A DNA stretch of 64,000 bases. Origin: Nigrospora sphaerica. Lineage: Eukaryota > Ascomycota > Sordariomycetes > Amphisphaeriales > Apiosporaceae. The stretch spans positions 868,001 through 932,000 of the forward strand of contig JAGVVL010000018.1 in the NCBI GenBank assembly GCA_018287875.1. The letters are read 5' to 3'. Below the pieces are notes generated by a model. The model did no database searches. It had not been told where the DNA came from and was given only the letters and a program-made list of their open reading frames with translations. Within the stretch, counting starts at the first letter, position 1; the number at the start of each line of letters is the position of its first letter. Made by a program: the position numbers and the translations under genes. Positions 30,674-40,621 of the stretch are shown here, one piece after another.

Positions 30674-32965
30674 ATGGAGGACTTCGATCGAGACTCGAAT
30701 GCAAGCTCCGACGAGCAGGAGGATGAGCTCATGCATGATGCCGAGGATCACGAAGAGACCAACCAGCAGGATGAACAGGAGCAAGAGCAGGACGACGACG
30801 AGAACGAGAATGAAAACGACGACGACGACGATGAGGACCACGACAACGACGACGATGATGACAATGAAACACAGGACCCGGGGCAGAACCGGGGCCGGGG
30901 GAGCCACCATGGCGGTAGTCGCAGTCCTCAACCCGATGGTGGTCTGTCGCAGCCAATGATCAAGCGGACCTCGGCAACGCCGGGGCCCCTCGCGACTCCG
31001 AAATGGACGCCCGCCGTACGGCCCGAGTACCTGACGGCCCACACCTACGACATTGTGCCGACCATGGCGGCACCAATGGCCACGAGTATTAATGCCCTCT
31101 CCGTCACCCCGGACCTGCGGTACTGGATAACAGGCGGCACCGACGGCTACATCCGGAAGTACGACGGGCCGGGGACCATCAACGGCAAACAGCAATTGAC
31201 GGTTGCCCAGAAGCACCCCTTTGTCGACACGGTCACCAAGGCCGGCATTCTGATGTCGTACTGGGAAAATGCCGAGCCGCCCCTCTCGACGTCGAATCGC
31301 ACCGAAGACCTCGTCCTAAGCCCTGTTTACTCGTTAGCTGTGCACTCCGAGGCATTGTGGCTGTTGTCGGGCTTGGAAAGTGGCGGCATCAACTTGCAGA
31401 GTGTGCGGCATGACGAGGGTAAACGCATCGCCTGTTTGCGGAAACACACCAGTGCCGTCAGCGTCCTGACCCTGGCGGCCGACGAGCAGAGTGTGCTGAG
31501 TGGCAGTTGGGACCGGAGCATCCTGGATTGGGACTTGAACACAGGAGACGTCAAGCGTACCTTTGATGGCAGCGGGGGGCAGATCTCGGCCATTGAGACG
31601 CGACCATCGGGCGGCATGCCGATCCCGCCCGAAGCTGCCGAGGAAGACACGAGCGACACTCTGTTCCATAATAACGATGCCGCCATCAAAGGTGACGATT
31701 TTGACTTCTCCATAGATGGGGTGAATGGCGACGTCACAGGCGATGCAGCGGGAGCGCCCGACGGCGACTTCAATGCCGCTCAGGGCGGCGTGAATGGCGA
31801 TATGAACGAGGGCGGGATGGATGCTCACGGCAGCCCGGCCCATGATAGCCTCTTCGGAGGTAGTCCCACTGCTGGATCCGACCTCTTCGGCGATAACTTT
31901 GGCGGCGACGACGACAACGAGTTCTCCCGCGCTATGATGCAGGACTCGGCCCAGGGCCACATGGAGGACAATGCCAATAACAACATGGCCGACGGGAACC
32001 TGAATGCCGGTCTGGATGGCACCGGCTTGAACAGCAACCCCATGGGCGAGGACGACCTGGGCGATCCGAATAACCTAGGTGACCACAGCATGGACACGGC
32101 CCCCCCCGACGCGTCTATGCCTGACTTTGATATACACTTGCCGTCCTTTGACGGAATGAACGAGGATAGTAACGAGGGCGCGCTCGCAAATACGGAACCA
32201 AACCAAACCGGCGACACTGACACTGCCGGCGCCAGTTTCGACAGCGCTTTCAACCAGGACCTCTCAACGCAGCCGACGACGGATATAGCGACGCACCCGC
32301 TGCCCACACAGGATGACTTGTTCCCGCACTCGCCGTCGGCACTCTTCGAGCCCACAGCGCCCGAGTCGCCGTCAGCTGTCTTCGCCGAGGCGCCGGCGAC
32401 GCATTTTGACCCGTCGCAGACGTCGGGCTCGACGTTCCTGTCGGCGTCGATCGTCGGCCCGCTGCGCATCTGGGACCGGCGCATGCAGGGGCCGGCGGCG
32501 CGCATCGGCAACCGGCCTGGAGTGCCGCCGTGGTGCATGGGGGCGTGCTGGTCCAACGACGGCGACTGGATCTATGTCGGACGGCGCAACGGCACGGTCG
32601 AGGAGTTCAGCATGGCCAAGGCGCGGGGCGGCAGTGGCGGGTGGCAGCCGGAGCGCGTCTTCAAGTTTCCCATGGGCAGTGGGCCGGTGAGTTGCCTGCG
32701 GCCCATGGCCAACGGCCGCCACCTCATCTGCGCCTCGCACGACATCCTGCGGCTGTACGACCTACATGCGCAGGAAAGCTCGACCAAGCGCAACCCGCCG
32801 CCCTTCCTGATCGTGCCGGGCCCTCCGCGCGCCGGTGTCATCTCCAGCCTGTACATCGACCAGACGAGCCGTTTCATGCTGTCGGCGGCCGGCACGCGCG
32901 GATGGGAAGGCACCTGCACGGAGGCCCTGGTCGGCTACGAGATTAACGTGCCCACGACCCGCTGA
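30674..32965 (+). CDS. SPT8: SAGA complex subunit SPT8, WD40 protein
   Basis: A single exon encodes 763 aa. In known fungi Spt8 is the SAGA subunit that contacts TATA-binding protein and controls its delivery to promoters. The N-terminus is intensely acidic (runs of D/E/N between residues about 13 and 75). A first WD40 block follows at about residues 130-315, with INALSVTPDLRYWITGGTDG, a YSLAVHSEALWLLSGLESGG blade and SVLSGSWDRSILDWDLNTGD. Residues about 320-585 are a low-complexity acidic, Asn/Gly/Asp-rich insert with no WD repeat. The propeller resumes with SASIVGPLRIWDRR, WSNDGDWIYVGRRNGTVEEF and ends at HLICASHDILRLYDLH and a closing blade. Length and layout fit filamentous-fungal Spt8, which is longer than yeast Spt8 because of the insert. 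Start chosen at MEDFDRDSN, the usual acidic opening. Confidence 0.9.
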   Translation: MEDFDRDSNASSDEQEDELMHDAEDHEETNQQDEQEQEQDDDENENENDDDDDEDHDNDDDDDNETQDPGQNRGRGSHHGGSRSPQPDGGLSQPMIKRTSATPGPLATPKWTPAVRPEYLTAHTYDIVPTMAAPMATSINALSVTPDLRYWITGGTDGYIRKYDGPGTINGKQQLTVAQKHPFVDTVTKAGILMSYWENAEPPLSTSNRTEDLVLSPVYSLAVHSEALWLLSGLESGGINLQSVRHDEGKRIACLRKHTSAVSVLTLAADEQSVLSGSWDRSILDWDLNTGDVKRTFDGSGGQISAIETRPSGGMPIPPEAAEEDTSDTLFHNNDAAIKGDDFDFSIDGVNGDVTGDAAGAPDGDFNAAQGGVNGDMNEGGMDAHGSPAHDSLFGGSPTAGSDLFGDNFGGDDDNEFSRAMMQDSAQGHMEDNANNNMADGNLNAGLDGTGLNSNPMGEDDLGDPNNLGDHSMDTAPPDASMPDFDIHLPSFDGMNEDSNEGALANTEPNQTGDTDTAGASFDSAFNQDLSTQPTTDIATHPLPTQDDLFPHSPSALFEPTAPESPSAVFAEAPATHFDPSQTSGSTFLSASIVGPLRIWDRRMQGPAARIGNRPGVPPWCMGACWSNDGDWIYVGRRNGTVEEFSMAKARGGSGGWQPERVFKFPMGSGPVSCLRPMANGRHLICASHDILRLYDLHAQESSTKRNPPPFLIVPGPPRAGVISSLYIDQTSRFMLSAAGTRGWEGTCTEALVGYEINVPTTR

Positions 32966-34474
32966 TGGGCCAGGCTTGCAGTAGGCCATCATACGCCATT
33001 TATATCTTACGTACTTTGACTTGCGTTGCACGGTGGCCAGTAGAGGGAGATCGGCGAGTATATATACCCCATGGAGACGAGGTCGTTGCCGGCCTTGGCG
33101 CTCGCGGTTTTGGCTCCCGCGAGAGCATCATACTGTGCAGGAGTAGTTCCCAGCTACGGCACGGGAGTGAAGCCCATAACATGTCGGGGGGGTGGTTTGG
33201 CGGTAAGGGGCAGCGGAATACGTTGAAGGATGCCGGCGGAGGTTGAGGATGTGCGGGTGGCGGTCGTTGTTGGTATTAACAACACCCTTCGCCTAGGGAC
33301 TGCCCATCATACAAGTACCTTGCAAATGTACCTACTCACTACTTACCTTAAGCAAGTATCTTTAATTCAGCACTTAACATCTTGATGTCACCGCTGCACA
33401 TATCTTTGATGCATTGGAAATTTGGACCACTGCCATCAGACGCAATTGAATGGTCGCGACTGGGCGTTCGATGTCCACGTGCTTATGAAGGATTGGGGCC
33501 TGGCACGGGCTGCCACGGGATGAGGTAGTAGAGTCATTGCCCTGCGACATCGGCCAGGACTAGAAGAATTAGAGCGGCGTCCATCAGTGTCTTGGCCCGT
33601 CCACCGGGGACGGAGAAAAAAAGCAGTGCCACGCAAGCCCACCCACGAGGTGCCGGCGTTTTGGGGTGGGAGATTGGATCAGAAAGTTCCGAATGCTCAT
33701 TCCCCGTGGCTACGGCATTTGCCTGGCCGAGAGGGTAGGAAGAGAACAGAAGATGGATTTGAAATGACTCAACTGTTGTCCGGAATTGATTACTTGCGTT
33801 CTTGGTGCTGGAACAGAGGCATTTTTCATCACGCACACCTATATGCAACCTCGGAGACCAGCTTTGCCGTGGGGGCGTCATTGTTTCGCGGGCGGCAGCT
33901 GCCGGTATGATGTATGTACTGTACCTACAGGTAGGCTGCTTGCATCGCATCGACGAACAGGTACTTTACCTGGGTACCCACCCAGGTTGCCCTGGCACAC
34001 ATGTACCCACGCAGCCCTGCCCATAACGACCGCGCCCCACTAACCCCTCCATTCCCATCCCATTCCATCCCACATCCACGCCGTCGAAACCTCCCTGACA
34101 ACACGGGCATAGCGGGGAATACAGGGCAGAGAAGAGCCCTGCAGACAGGGGAAGGAATGTGTGAGTGAGTGAGAGAACGAGAGGACGGAGCGAAAGCCAA
34201 AGCGGGCCTGGAGGGCTGAAGAGAGGGCCACGGCCGGGGCCGATCGGTCCCTCCCCCCCATCCCCCCCCATTTTCCCACCATGCTTTGCTGCTCTGTATG
34301 AATAAATTGGCGCCGTGTCGCGGGGTTCGCGCGTCCCTTTCCTTGTGCCGGTTCACTCCTGTCCGCTCCGCGACTCCAGTCCGACGATTGTCTCCGCGCC
34401 TCTCGTTGTATCCTCTCTCGTGCCCCTCGTCCTCCTCCGTCCCGACGACGGCTAGACTCATTCCCGACTCCAAC
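32966..34474. other. Intergenic region upstream of ADE12
   Basis: No gene is seen. It holds SPT8 3' sequence and the ADE12 promoter. Repeated GTACCT/AGGTAC motifs occur at 33310-33360 and 33915-33985, and pyrimidine-rich leader sequence from about 34360. Confidence 0.5.
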
Positions 34475-37394
34475 ATGGCTTCCGCCGCCGCTGCCGCCGT
34501 GCCCAACAAGGCCATCCTCATCCTTGGTGCTCAGTGGGGTGAGTCAATTTGGACCCTGTTGCGCGTGTCGTTTGGCCCTCGGCCTGCCGTCCCCCGGTGC
34601 GCTGCATGCTTTGAGGCATTGCTGTCTTCCTGCCCCGGATAACGACATTGCGCTTATCCGAGGGACCTCGCAACGGCGCCCTTGGGTGCTCACAGGGCTT
34701 GGGGGAGGTGTATATGGCGCCTGGCAGGCCTGTCCCTCGCCGCGCGTAATCGACTGGGCACATTGCGCTGGAGCCATTCCAACCGGGCCCAGTCAGCGCG
34801 TGCGAGACTCCTCTACCCTCGCGCGCTTCCCTGGGGTGCCCTTCTGTCGTCGCACTTCTCAGCGTAATGTTATGGCCACTAACTACTCCCATTACCCGGG
34901 CAGGCGACGAAGGCAAGGGGAAATTGACCGATATCCTCTGCCCCAGCGTGGAGATCTGCGCCCGAGCTGCTGTAAGTAGCACTCACACCTACGATGGCCG
35001 ACGGGCCCCCGCCATATGAACCGCCCGCGATATGAACCGCTCGCGAACCACCGCAGAACGGGACGGAGAGCTGAGACCACGGGCCACAGGGCGGACACAA
35101 TGCGTAAGGGCGACAGTCACACACCCTGGAGCCACCGGGAAGCTGCGCAGGGAGCAAAGCTGCGAAAGCGCTGGCGCGTTTCGCGCGGCGTATTCCGAGT
35201 TTGCACCCATTGCTCCCAAGCCGCGCCTTCGGTTTGGCTGCTGGGCAGAGAACAACGCTGACTCGGGCTCTCAAACCATAGTGGCCACTCTATCGTGTGA
35301 GTAGACGCCCCGTCACCTCGTGGCTCGCTCGAGGTTGCAAATTGCTAATGCGGGGCCCCCATCACAGCGCGAACGGTGTCTCCTACAGGTAAATCTTACT
35401 GTGAAGGCCTTCGCACCCCTTTTGCGTGCCGCCATTAGGGGTGCGTTTCCGCCAAATCCGAGACTCGCCACTCACTCGACCCTGTTGCTGACTCGGGTCG
35501 CTCCAGCTTCCACCTGCTTCGTACGTTGACAACTTCCCCGGCCCCTCATGTGCGTGTCGGTTGCTGATGTGCCTTGTCCCGCAGCCTCTGGCTTGATCAA
35601 CCCCAAGTGCCTCAACTTGATCGGAACTGGCGTATGTCCCCGCCCCTACCGTCCGCCGTGGTTCGGGAGGCGAACGCACGACAAGCATACGAGACGGTCC
35701 CCTCCCTCGATGGTGACGAAACGAACAGTGGCTGATCTACGGGCGATCAGGTCGTCTTCCATGTTCCCTCCTTCTACAAGGAGCTCAAGGAGCTCGAGGA
35801 GAAGGGGTTGACAGAGGTCCGCGACCGCATCTTCGTGAGCGACCGCGCCCAGGTCAACCTCGACCTCCACGCCGCTGTCGACGGACTCGAGGAGGTTGAA
35901 GTAAGCTGCCGCCACCCACGCGCGCCACTGTTTCAGTTTGGCTCACCATGTGTCCGCGCCGTGTTTAGCTGGGCACCCGCGCCATTGGCACTACGGGCCG
36001 TGGCATGTGAGTAACACCCCCACCCACAGTGAGACGGTGTGGAAACACAAGACGCTGATACCTCCGGCTTGCAGTGGACCTTCGTACAGCACCAAGGCCT
36101 CCCGTAGCGGTATTCGCATCCACGAGATCTTTGACGAGGACCTGTTCAACCGAAAGCTCCGACAGATGGCCGCCGGCTACAAAAAGAGATACGGCGTATG
36201 TTGACGCCTCTATTTTACCCTCCGCAACGGCACACACAAACTGCAACCAGCTCGGCCTTCCGTCCAGGTGGCCGCTCCGTGTGGCGCTTGCATGCCGCTA
36301 ACATGCGCTGGGATGTAGGACTTGCTGAAGTACGATGTTGAAGAGGAAATCTCGAGATTCAACGAGTACCGCAAGGACTTGTAAGTTGGTCCGGACGATC
36401 GCCTGGTTGCCGCACGGTCCTAAGCCATATCGTGACTGACTTGGCGAGTAAAGGGGCAACTATGTCGTTGATGCCGTGGCCTTCATGAAACAGGCTCAGG
36501 ACACCAACCGAAAGATCTTGATCGAGGGTGCCAACGCTCTGATGGTGCGTTATCCGGTGACTTGGTGCCACTGCGCCGACTGACCTGAGAATAGCTCGAT
36601 ATCGACTACGGCACCTACCCCTACGTAAGTCCCCATTGAAAACTCTCGCCTTGCCAGCACTGGCTGACGGGCATGTGCAGGTCACCAGCAGCAACGCCGG
36701 TCTGGGCGGCATTTTCACCGGCCTTGCCCTGAACCCGACCAAGATCGGCGAGATTGTCGGTGTTGTCAAGGCCTACACGACCCGTGTAGGCGGAGGCCCG
36801 TTCGTGACCGAGGACCTGAACGAAGCCGGCACGAAGCTGCAGGACATTGGCCGGGAATGGGGTGTCTCGACGGGCCGGAAGCGACGATGTGGTGAGTCTT
36901 TGTTGATTTTGGACTCTGGATCCTTGATGCCGAGGGGAAAGCTTCTAACTGTCCCACCCTTTCAGGCTGGCTTGATCTCGTCGTGGTGAAGTATTCAACG
37001 GCGGTTAACCACTACACGGTGTGTTCTCCCGTGCTCTGTTCCCTTCACCTCCCATGGGGCGATGGACTAATTCCCGCCACAGGCCATCAACTTGACCAAG
37101 CTCGATGTACTCGACACCTTCGAGACGATCAAGGTCGCCGTCGGCTACAAGGACCGGCAAACGGGCGAGGAGCTCGAATCTTTTCCGGCTAGCCTCGAGC
37201 TGCTCGAGCGCGTTGAGGTCATCTACAAGGAGCTGCCCGGCTGGCAGAAGCCCACCACCAACGCCAAGTCGTACTACGACTTGCCCAAGGCCGCGCGCGA
37301 ATATATTGAGTTCATCGAGGCATACATTGGCGTCAAGGTTAAATGGATCGGCACGGGACCGGATCGGGAGGCCATGATTAGCCGGAGCGGCTAG
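34475..37394 (+). CDS. ADE12: Adenylosuccinate synthetase (purine synthesis), 16 exons
   Basis: The enzyme joins IMP and aspartate with GTP, first step of AMP formation, in the cytosol. Exons: 34475-34538, 34904-34971, 35090-35103, 35282-35296, 35368-35388, 35507-35520, 35585-35631, 35751-35900, 35969-36006, 36075-36195, 36319-36380, 36454-36544, 36595-36624, 36681-36891, 36966-37018 and 37083-37394. All joins keep the frame and give 436 aa, the usual eukaryotic length. Active-site motifs are complete: GAQWGDEGKGK with Asp23, and GGHNAGH with His51, the latter pieced together from exons 3 and 4 (14 and 15 nt). Further on come the IMP/GTP loop motifs SSNAGLGG and TTGRGIGPSYS, and the C-terminal GRKRRCGWLD. 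Intron 1 is unusually long (365 nt). The micro-exons are the main doubt in the model, but every one restores conserved residues. Confidence 0.93.
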
Positions 37395-38031
37395 ATTCCA
37401 GGTTACCACGGCAACGTGCTGTAGCCCATAGAGAAAAAAAGACATGACACCAGGTCGGGCCTCCCAACCCTTTCACGAGCCGAACTTCGCCCCGCGATGC
37501 CCCGAGCACCGGTTTCGGTAGCACGCTGCACGCGTCGCGGCGGACAATGGCCAGCGCCTACCTAGGCAACCCGGAAGAGAGCTTTCTACCAATACAAGGA
37601 GATTTGCAGGTTTGAAGGTGGAAGAGAGATTACTTCCCCCATTGTTTCTTTCACTAAAATTATAAGCAATACCAAAGGATACAAAGGGTGCCCCTTTGTC
37701 CGCCCGCTCCTTGACCACAGTACACCACCATTTGCACCCACAATGCAACGAGGGGGCATTATAAAGTTGCTGCCCCATGCCCCCATGCCGCCTCACCTCG
37801 CCTCTGAACCCTCCCCCCCCCCCCCGCGAACATTCCAATATCGCTCTCATTTGCTCTTGTAGGCAGTGTATCTGCGATACACACAAACAGACCCCTGCCG
37901 AAACCATCCGCCTGTGGCTCTTTGCAACTCGTTCTTCCCGGTGAAAACGTCTCCAAACTCGAAGAGAAAGACGTTGCCCTACATCTAGCCCCCTTTCCCC
38001 GGCACAATTCGGTTCTCCTATCCACCTAGAC
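37395..38031. other. Intergenic stretch with a 13-nt C run
   Basis: ADE12 3' region and promoter of the next gene. A C homopolymer lies at about 37813-37825. No gene seen. Confidence 0.5.
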
Positions 38032-39804
38032 ATGTCGGGCCGGCCGAACCGACTGGTGGTAGGGGGCGTCAGCCTCACCACGGGGCTCGTCATGAACATG
38101 CACTACGAGGGTGACGAGGTGCCGCCGCCCCAGGGCGAGGTCGACCAATACGACCATGCCAGCGTAGTCCCCACCACTCCCGACGGGCTCGTGATCCCCA
38201 GCAGCGTCCACGGCCTCCAGATGCTCCAGCAAAACATGCAGGCGCGGGTGCCGGCGCCGGTGCTGGACGTGGCGGTCCAGGCGGCGTTCCGACAGATAGT
38301 GCCGCCGGGGCTGCGGGCGGCCATCCTCGTGCTCACCGAGTGGGACCCGCGCTGGTTCGAGGGCCTCGAGAGGCCGGGCATCTACTCCGACGCCGGCTCC
38401 ACGCCCAGCCGGGGCGATCAAGCCTTTCAGGCGGCGTGCGCCGGCACCATGCGGCCCCGGGACGATGGCGAGGCCGCGCGCGGGACGCTGCCGGCCCTCG
38501 CCCAGGCACTGCGGCGCCACGCCTGGACGCTCGGCCCCCTCTGCGTCGCCGGCGGCAACTGGGTCGGTGTGCTCGTCCGCCTCACCGACCGCGACCCGGC
38601 GACGGGCCTCTACGGGCGCGTCGCCCAAATCGCCCTCGTCGACCCGCGCCGCGACTTCCGGCACGAGGCGGCGGCCCAACGTGCCCTGCGCCGCCTCGAG
38701 CACGCCCTCGGCCAGGCCGGCCTCGGCTTCGGCGCCGACGTGCGCCACGGCACCGCTGCGTGGGCGGAGGCGGCCTGGCGCCGCCGCGGCCCCTGGGTGC
38801 CCCGCCAGACGGACCCCGACGACGGCTCGTGCGGGCCCCGGTACTACGTGCTGGCCAAGACGGTGTTTACGCGGCTTACGGCCCTGTGGGAAGGCCGCAG
38901 CGGCCACGGCGCCGGAGAAGAAGGACCACCGTACGACGAGGCGGCCCTCTGGTCAGCGCCCCTGAGCGGCTGGTTCGACCACGAGGCCACGCGCTGGGAG
39001 ATGGTGGGCCACCACGCCGCCCGCGCCGTCCAGCACGCCCACTACCAGGCCCGCGTCACCGTCGAGGTCGTCCGCACCCAACACGACGGCCTCGTGCCCG
39101 CCCGCGCCGCCATGCGCCTGCCCCCCGCACCGGCTTACGAAGCCGCGCCCGCCTCCCTGTTCGCGCCCGGGGTGTGGCCGTCGACCGCCAGGCCCCCGCC
39201 GGCTGCCCTATGCCCTTCGTCCAGCAGCGACAGCAGCGGCGGCGGTAGCGACACGGACCCCGCGACGAACGGCCAGAAGCGTCGCCGCCGATCCTCGGAC
39301 GCGGCCACGTCGCACCCGCCCCACAAGCGCTTCCGCGTCCGGGCCAGCGACGCCTCGGCCCCGCCCACGGGTTACCCCGTTTACCCGGCGCGCCCGCTCG
39401 ACCCCTGGGACGGGCGTCACGTACGCTGGGGGCTGACGGACTCGTTCGAGGCCCGGCGGCTCAACATGCACGCCGCACACTGGCGGGAGGCGGCCGCGGC
39501 GCGGGCGCGGAGGGGCGATGACGACGGTGGCGACGAGGGGGACGGTAGCGATGGGGACCATGACGGGGACAGCAATCAAGAGAACGGTGACGGCCAGGAT
39601 AGCGATAGGGGCCACGACCAAGGGAACACCGGCGACCCCGGCAGCGACAACGAAGAGGACGACGGGGAGGAGGCCCCCCCGGACCCGCCACGGCGACAGC
39701 AGAGGCGCCGGCGGCTGTTGGCCTACATCGACGCCGACGGCAACCGAAGGATCAATAACCAGGCCATGGAGGACCATGTCGCCCGGTTGATGCGGGGTGA
39801 GTGA
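38032..39804 (+). CDS. Unknown protein, possible Ulp1/C48 cysteine-protease fold
   Basis: A single exon encodes 590 aa. The N-terminal 330 residues look like one folded domain. Its order of elements recalls the C48 (Ulp1/SENP) fold: GGNWVGVLVRL with Asn176-Trp177 where C48 has His-Trp, then IALVDPRRD with Asp204, Gln259 in PRQTD and Cys267 in DDGSCGP, like the Q...CG oxyanion/nucleophile pair. The catalytic His is thus replaced by Asn, so activity is doubtful. Residues about 330-590 are low complexity: Ser/Gly/Asp-rich, acidic, with basic KRRRRSS and RRQQRRRR patches that could serve nuclear localisation. It is very GC-rich (codon third positions nearly all G/C). The fold is my inference from motif order alone; a different cysteine-protease-like or unrelated domain is possible. 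No intron is needed. Confidence 0.7.
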   Translation: MSGRPNRLVVGGVSLTTGLVMNMHYEGDEVPPPQGEVDQYDHASVVPTTPDGLVIPSSVHGLQMLQQNMQARVPAPVLDVAVQAAFRQIVPPGLRAAILVLTEWDPRWFEGLERPGIYSDAGSTPSRGDQAFQAACAGTMRPRDDGEAARGTLPALAQALRRHAWTLGPLCVAGGNWVGVLVRLTDRDPATGLYGRVAQIALVDPRRDFRHEAAAQRALRRLEHALGQAGLGFGADVRHGTAAWAEAAWRRRGPWVPRQTDPDDGSCGPRYYVLAKTVFTRLTALWEGRSGHGAGEEGPPYDEAALWSAPLSGWFDHEATRWEMVGHHAARAVQHAHYQARVTVEVVRTQHDGLVPARAAMRLPPAPAYEAAPASLFAPGVWPSTARPPPAALCPSSSSDSSGGGSDTDPATNGQKRRRRSSDAATSHPPHKRFRVRASDASAPPTGYPVYPARPLDPWDGRHVRWGLTDSFEARRLNMHAAHWREAAAARARRGDDDGGDEGDGSDGDHDGDSNQENGDGQDSDRGHDQGNTGDPGSDNEEDDGEEAPPDPPRRQQRRRRLLAYIDADGNRRINNQAMEDHVARLMRGE

Positions 39805-40621
39805 GGGAGATGCAATGCCGGGTGCTAGGCACTGCATGATGCCCGACACATTACTTCCCTCCACTGCTTTCTCGCAAGTTGGCCGGTGTCTTTGCTACCA
39901 TCGCCAGAATTTGTCCTCCCAATTTTGCAAGATCTCGCGGTGCGGTGCCCGTAGCCATCGTCGCGTCTTCGGCGCCAAGCCGGCCATTCTTCCCCCCGCC
40001 CGCCGATCTCTTTACTTTTCGTCAGTACCGTGGTGATAAGCACGACCTTTTCCACCACCCCCCGGTCTAGCGGGCCCCGTTTCCCCCTCTCCCCCTCGGG
40101 GAACAAGAAACTGCCGAGCGCCCCGGCGAAATCACACCGGGCGGAGGCTCGGGAGTCCTACATCTCCTGTAAGCCACCTACCCAACCAGACGCGCACGAG
40201 GGGCGGGGAAGCGTGGCCCGGTCCCTGCCCTGGCGTCACTCACCCCGCATACGGCGGCCTGGCGGACGGGTTATCCGCTGCGAGGACCGGGCTAGCGCCC
40301 GATGTGATGCCAAGCGGGTACGAGGGCCAGGGGCGGCGCTCCGACTTTCGGCCTGGGCGGGCTGGGTGGGGCGGACGTGGTAATCCGCTGCCATGTGGGC
40401 GGAGGCGGGAGGGAGCAGAGAAGAAGCAGGACGCGACAGCGATATATTAACCGACACGGCGGAACCCTCTTTACCATGAGGCCCGTCCCTGGATCCCAGG
40501 CGACACGGCGTGTACTTCACCCTTCCCGCCCGTTACCTCTTCTCCCCCAATCCGTCCTTTGCCGGACCACCACCCCCCCTCCTCCCTCCTCTCTCGACGG
40601 CAAAACGAAGAAGCTCCCACG
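39805..40621. other. Intergenic region upstream of the carboxylesterase
   Basis: No gene seen. A TATA-like GATATATTAA lies near 40440, about 180 bp before the esterase start, and the last 100 bases are a C/T-rich leader. Confidence 0.5.

Noticed and set aside
35251..35270. AACAACGCT read as the NNA of the ADE12 GG-N-N-A-G-H motif
   Set aside because: It has no usable donor after it, and GCTGAC there is the branch site of the intron; the true motif is in the 14-nt exon at 35090-35103.
38026..38907. Minus-strand 293-codon ORF
   Set aside because: Lies opposite the Ulp1-like gene and has a biased Arg/Gly/Ala/Val composition without motifs.
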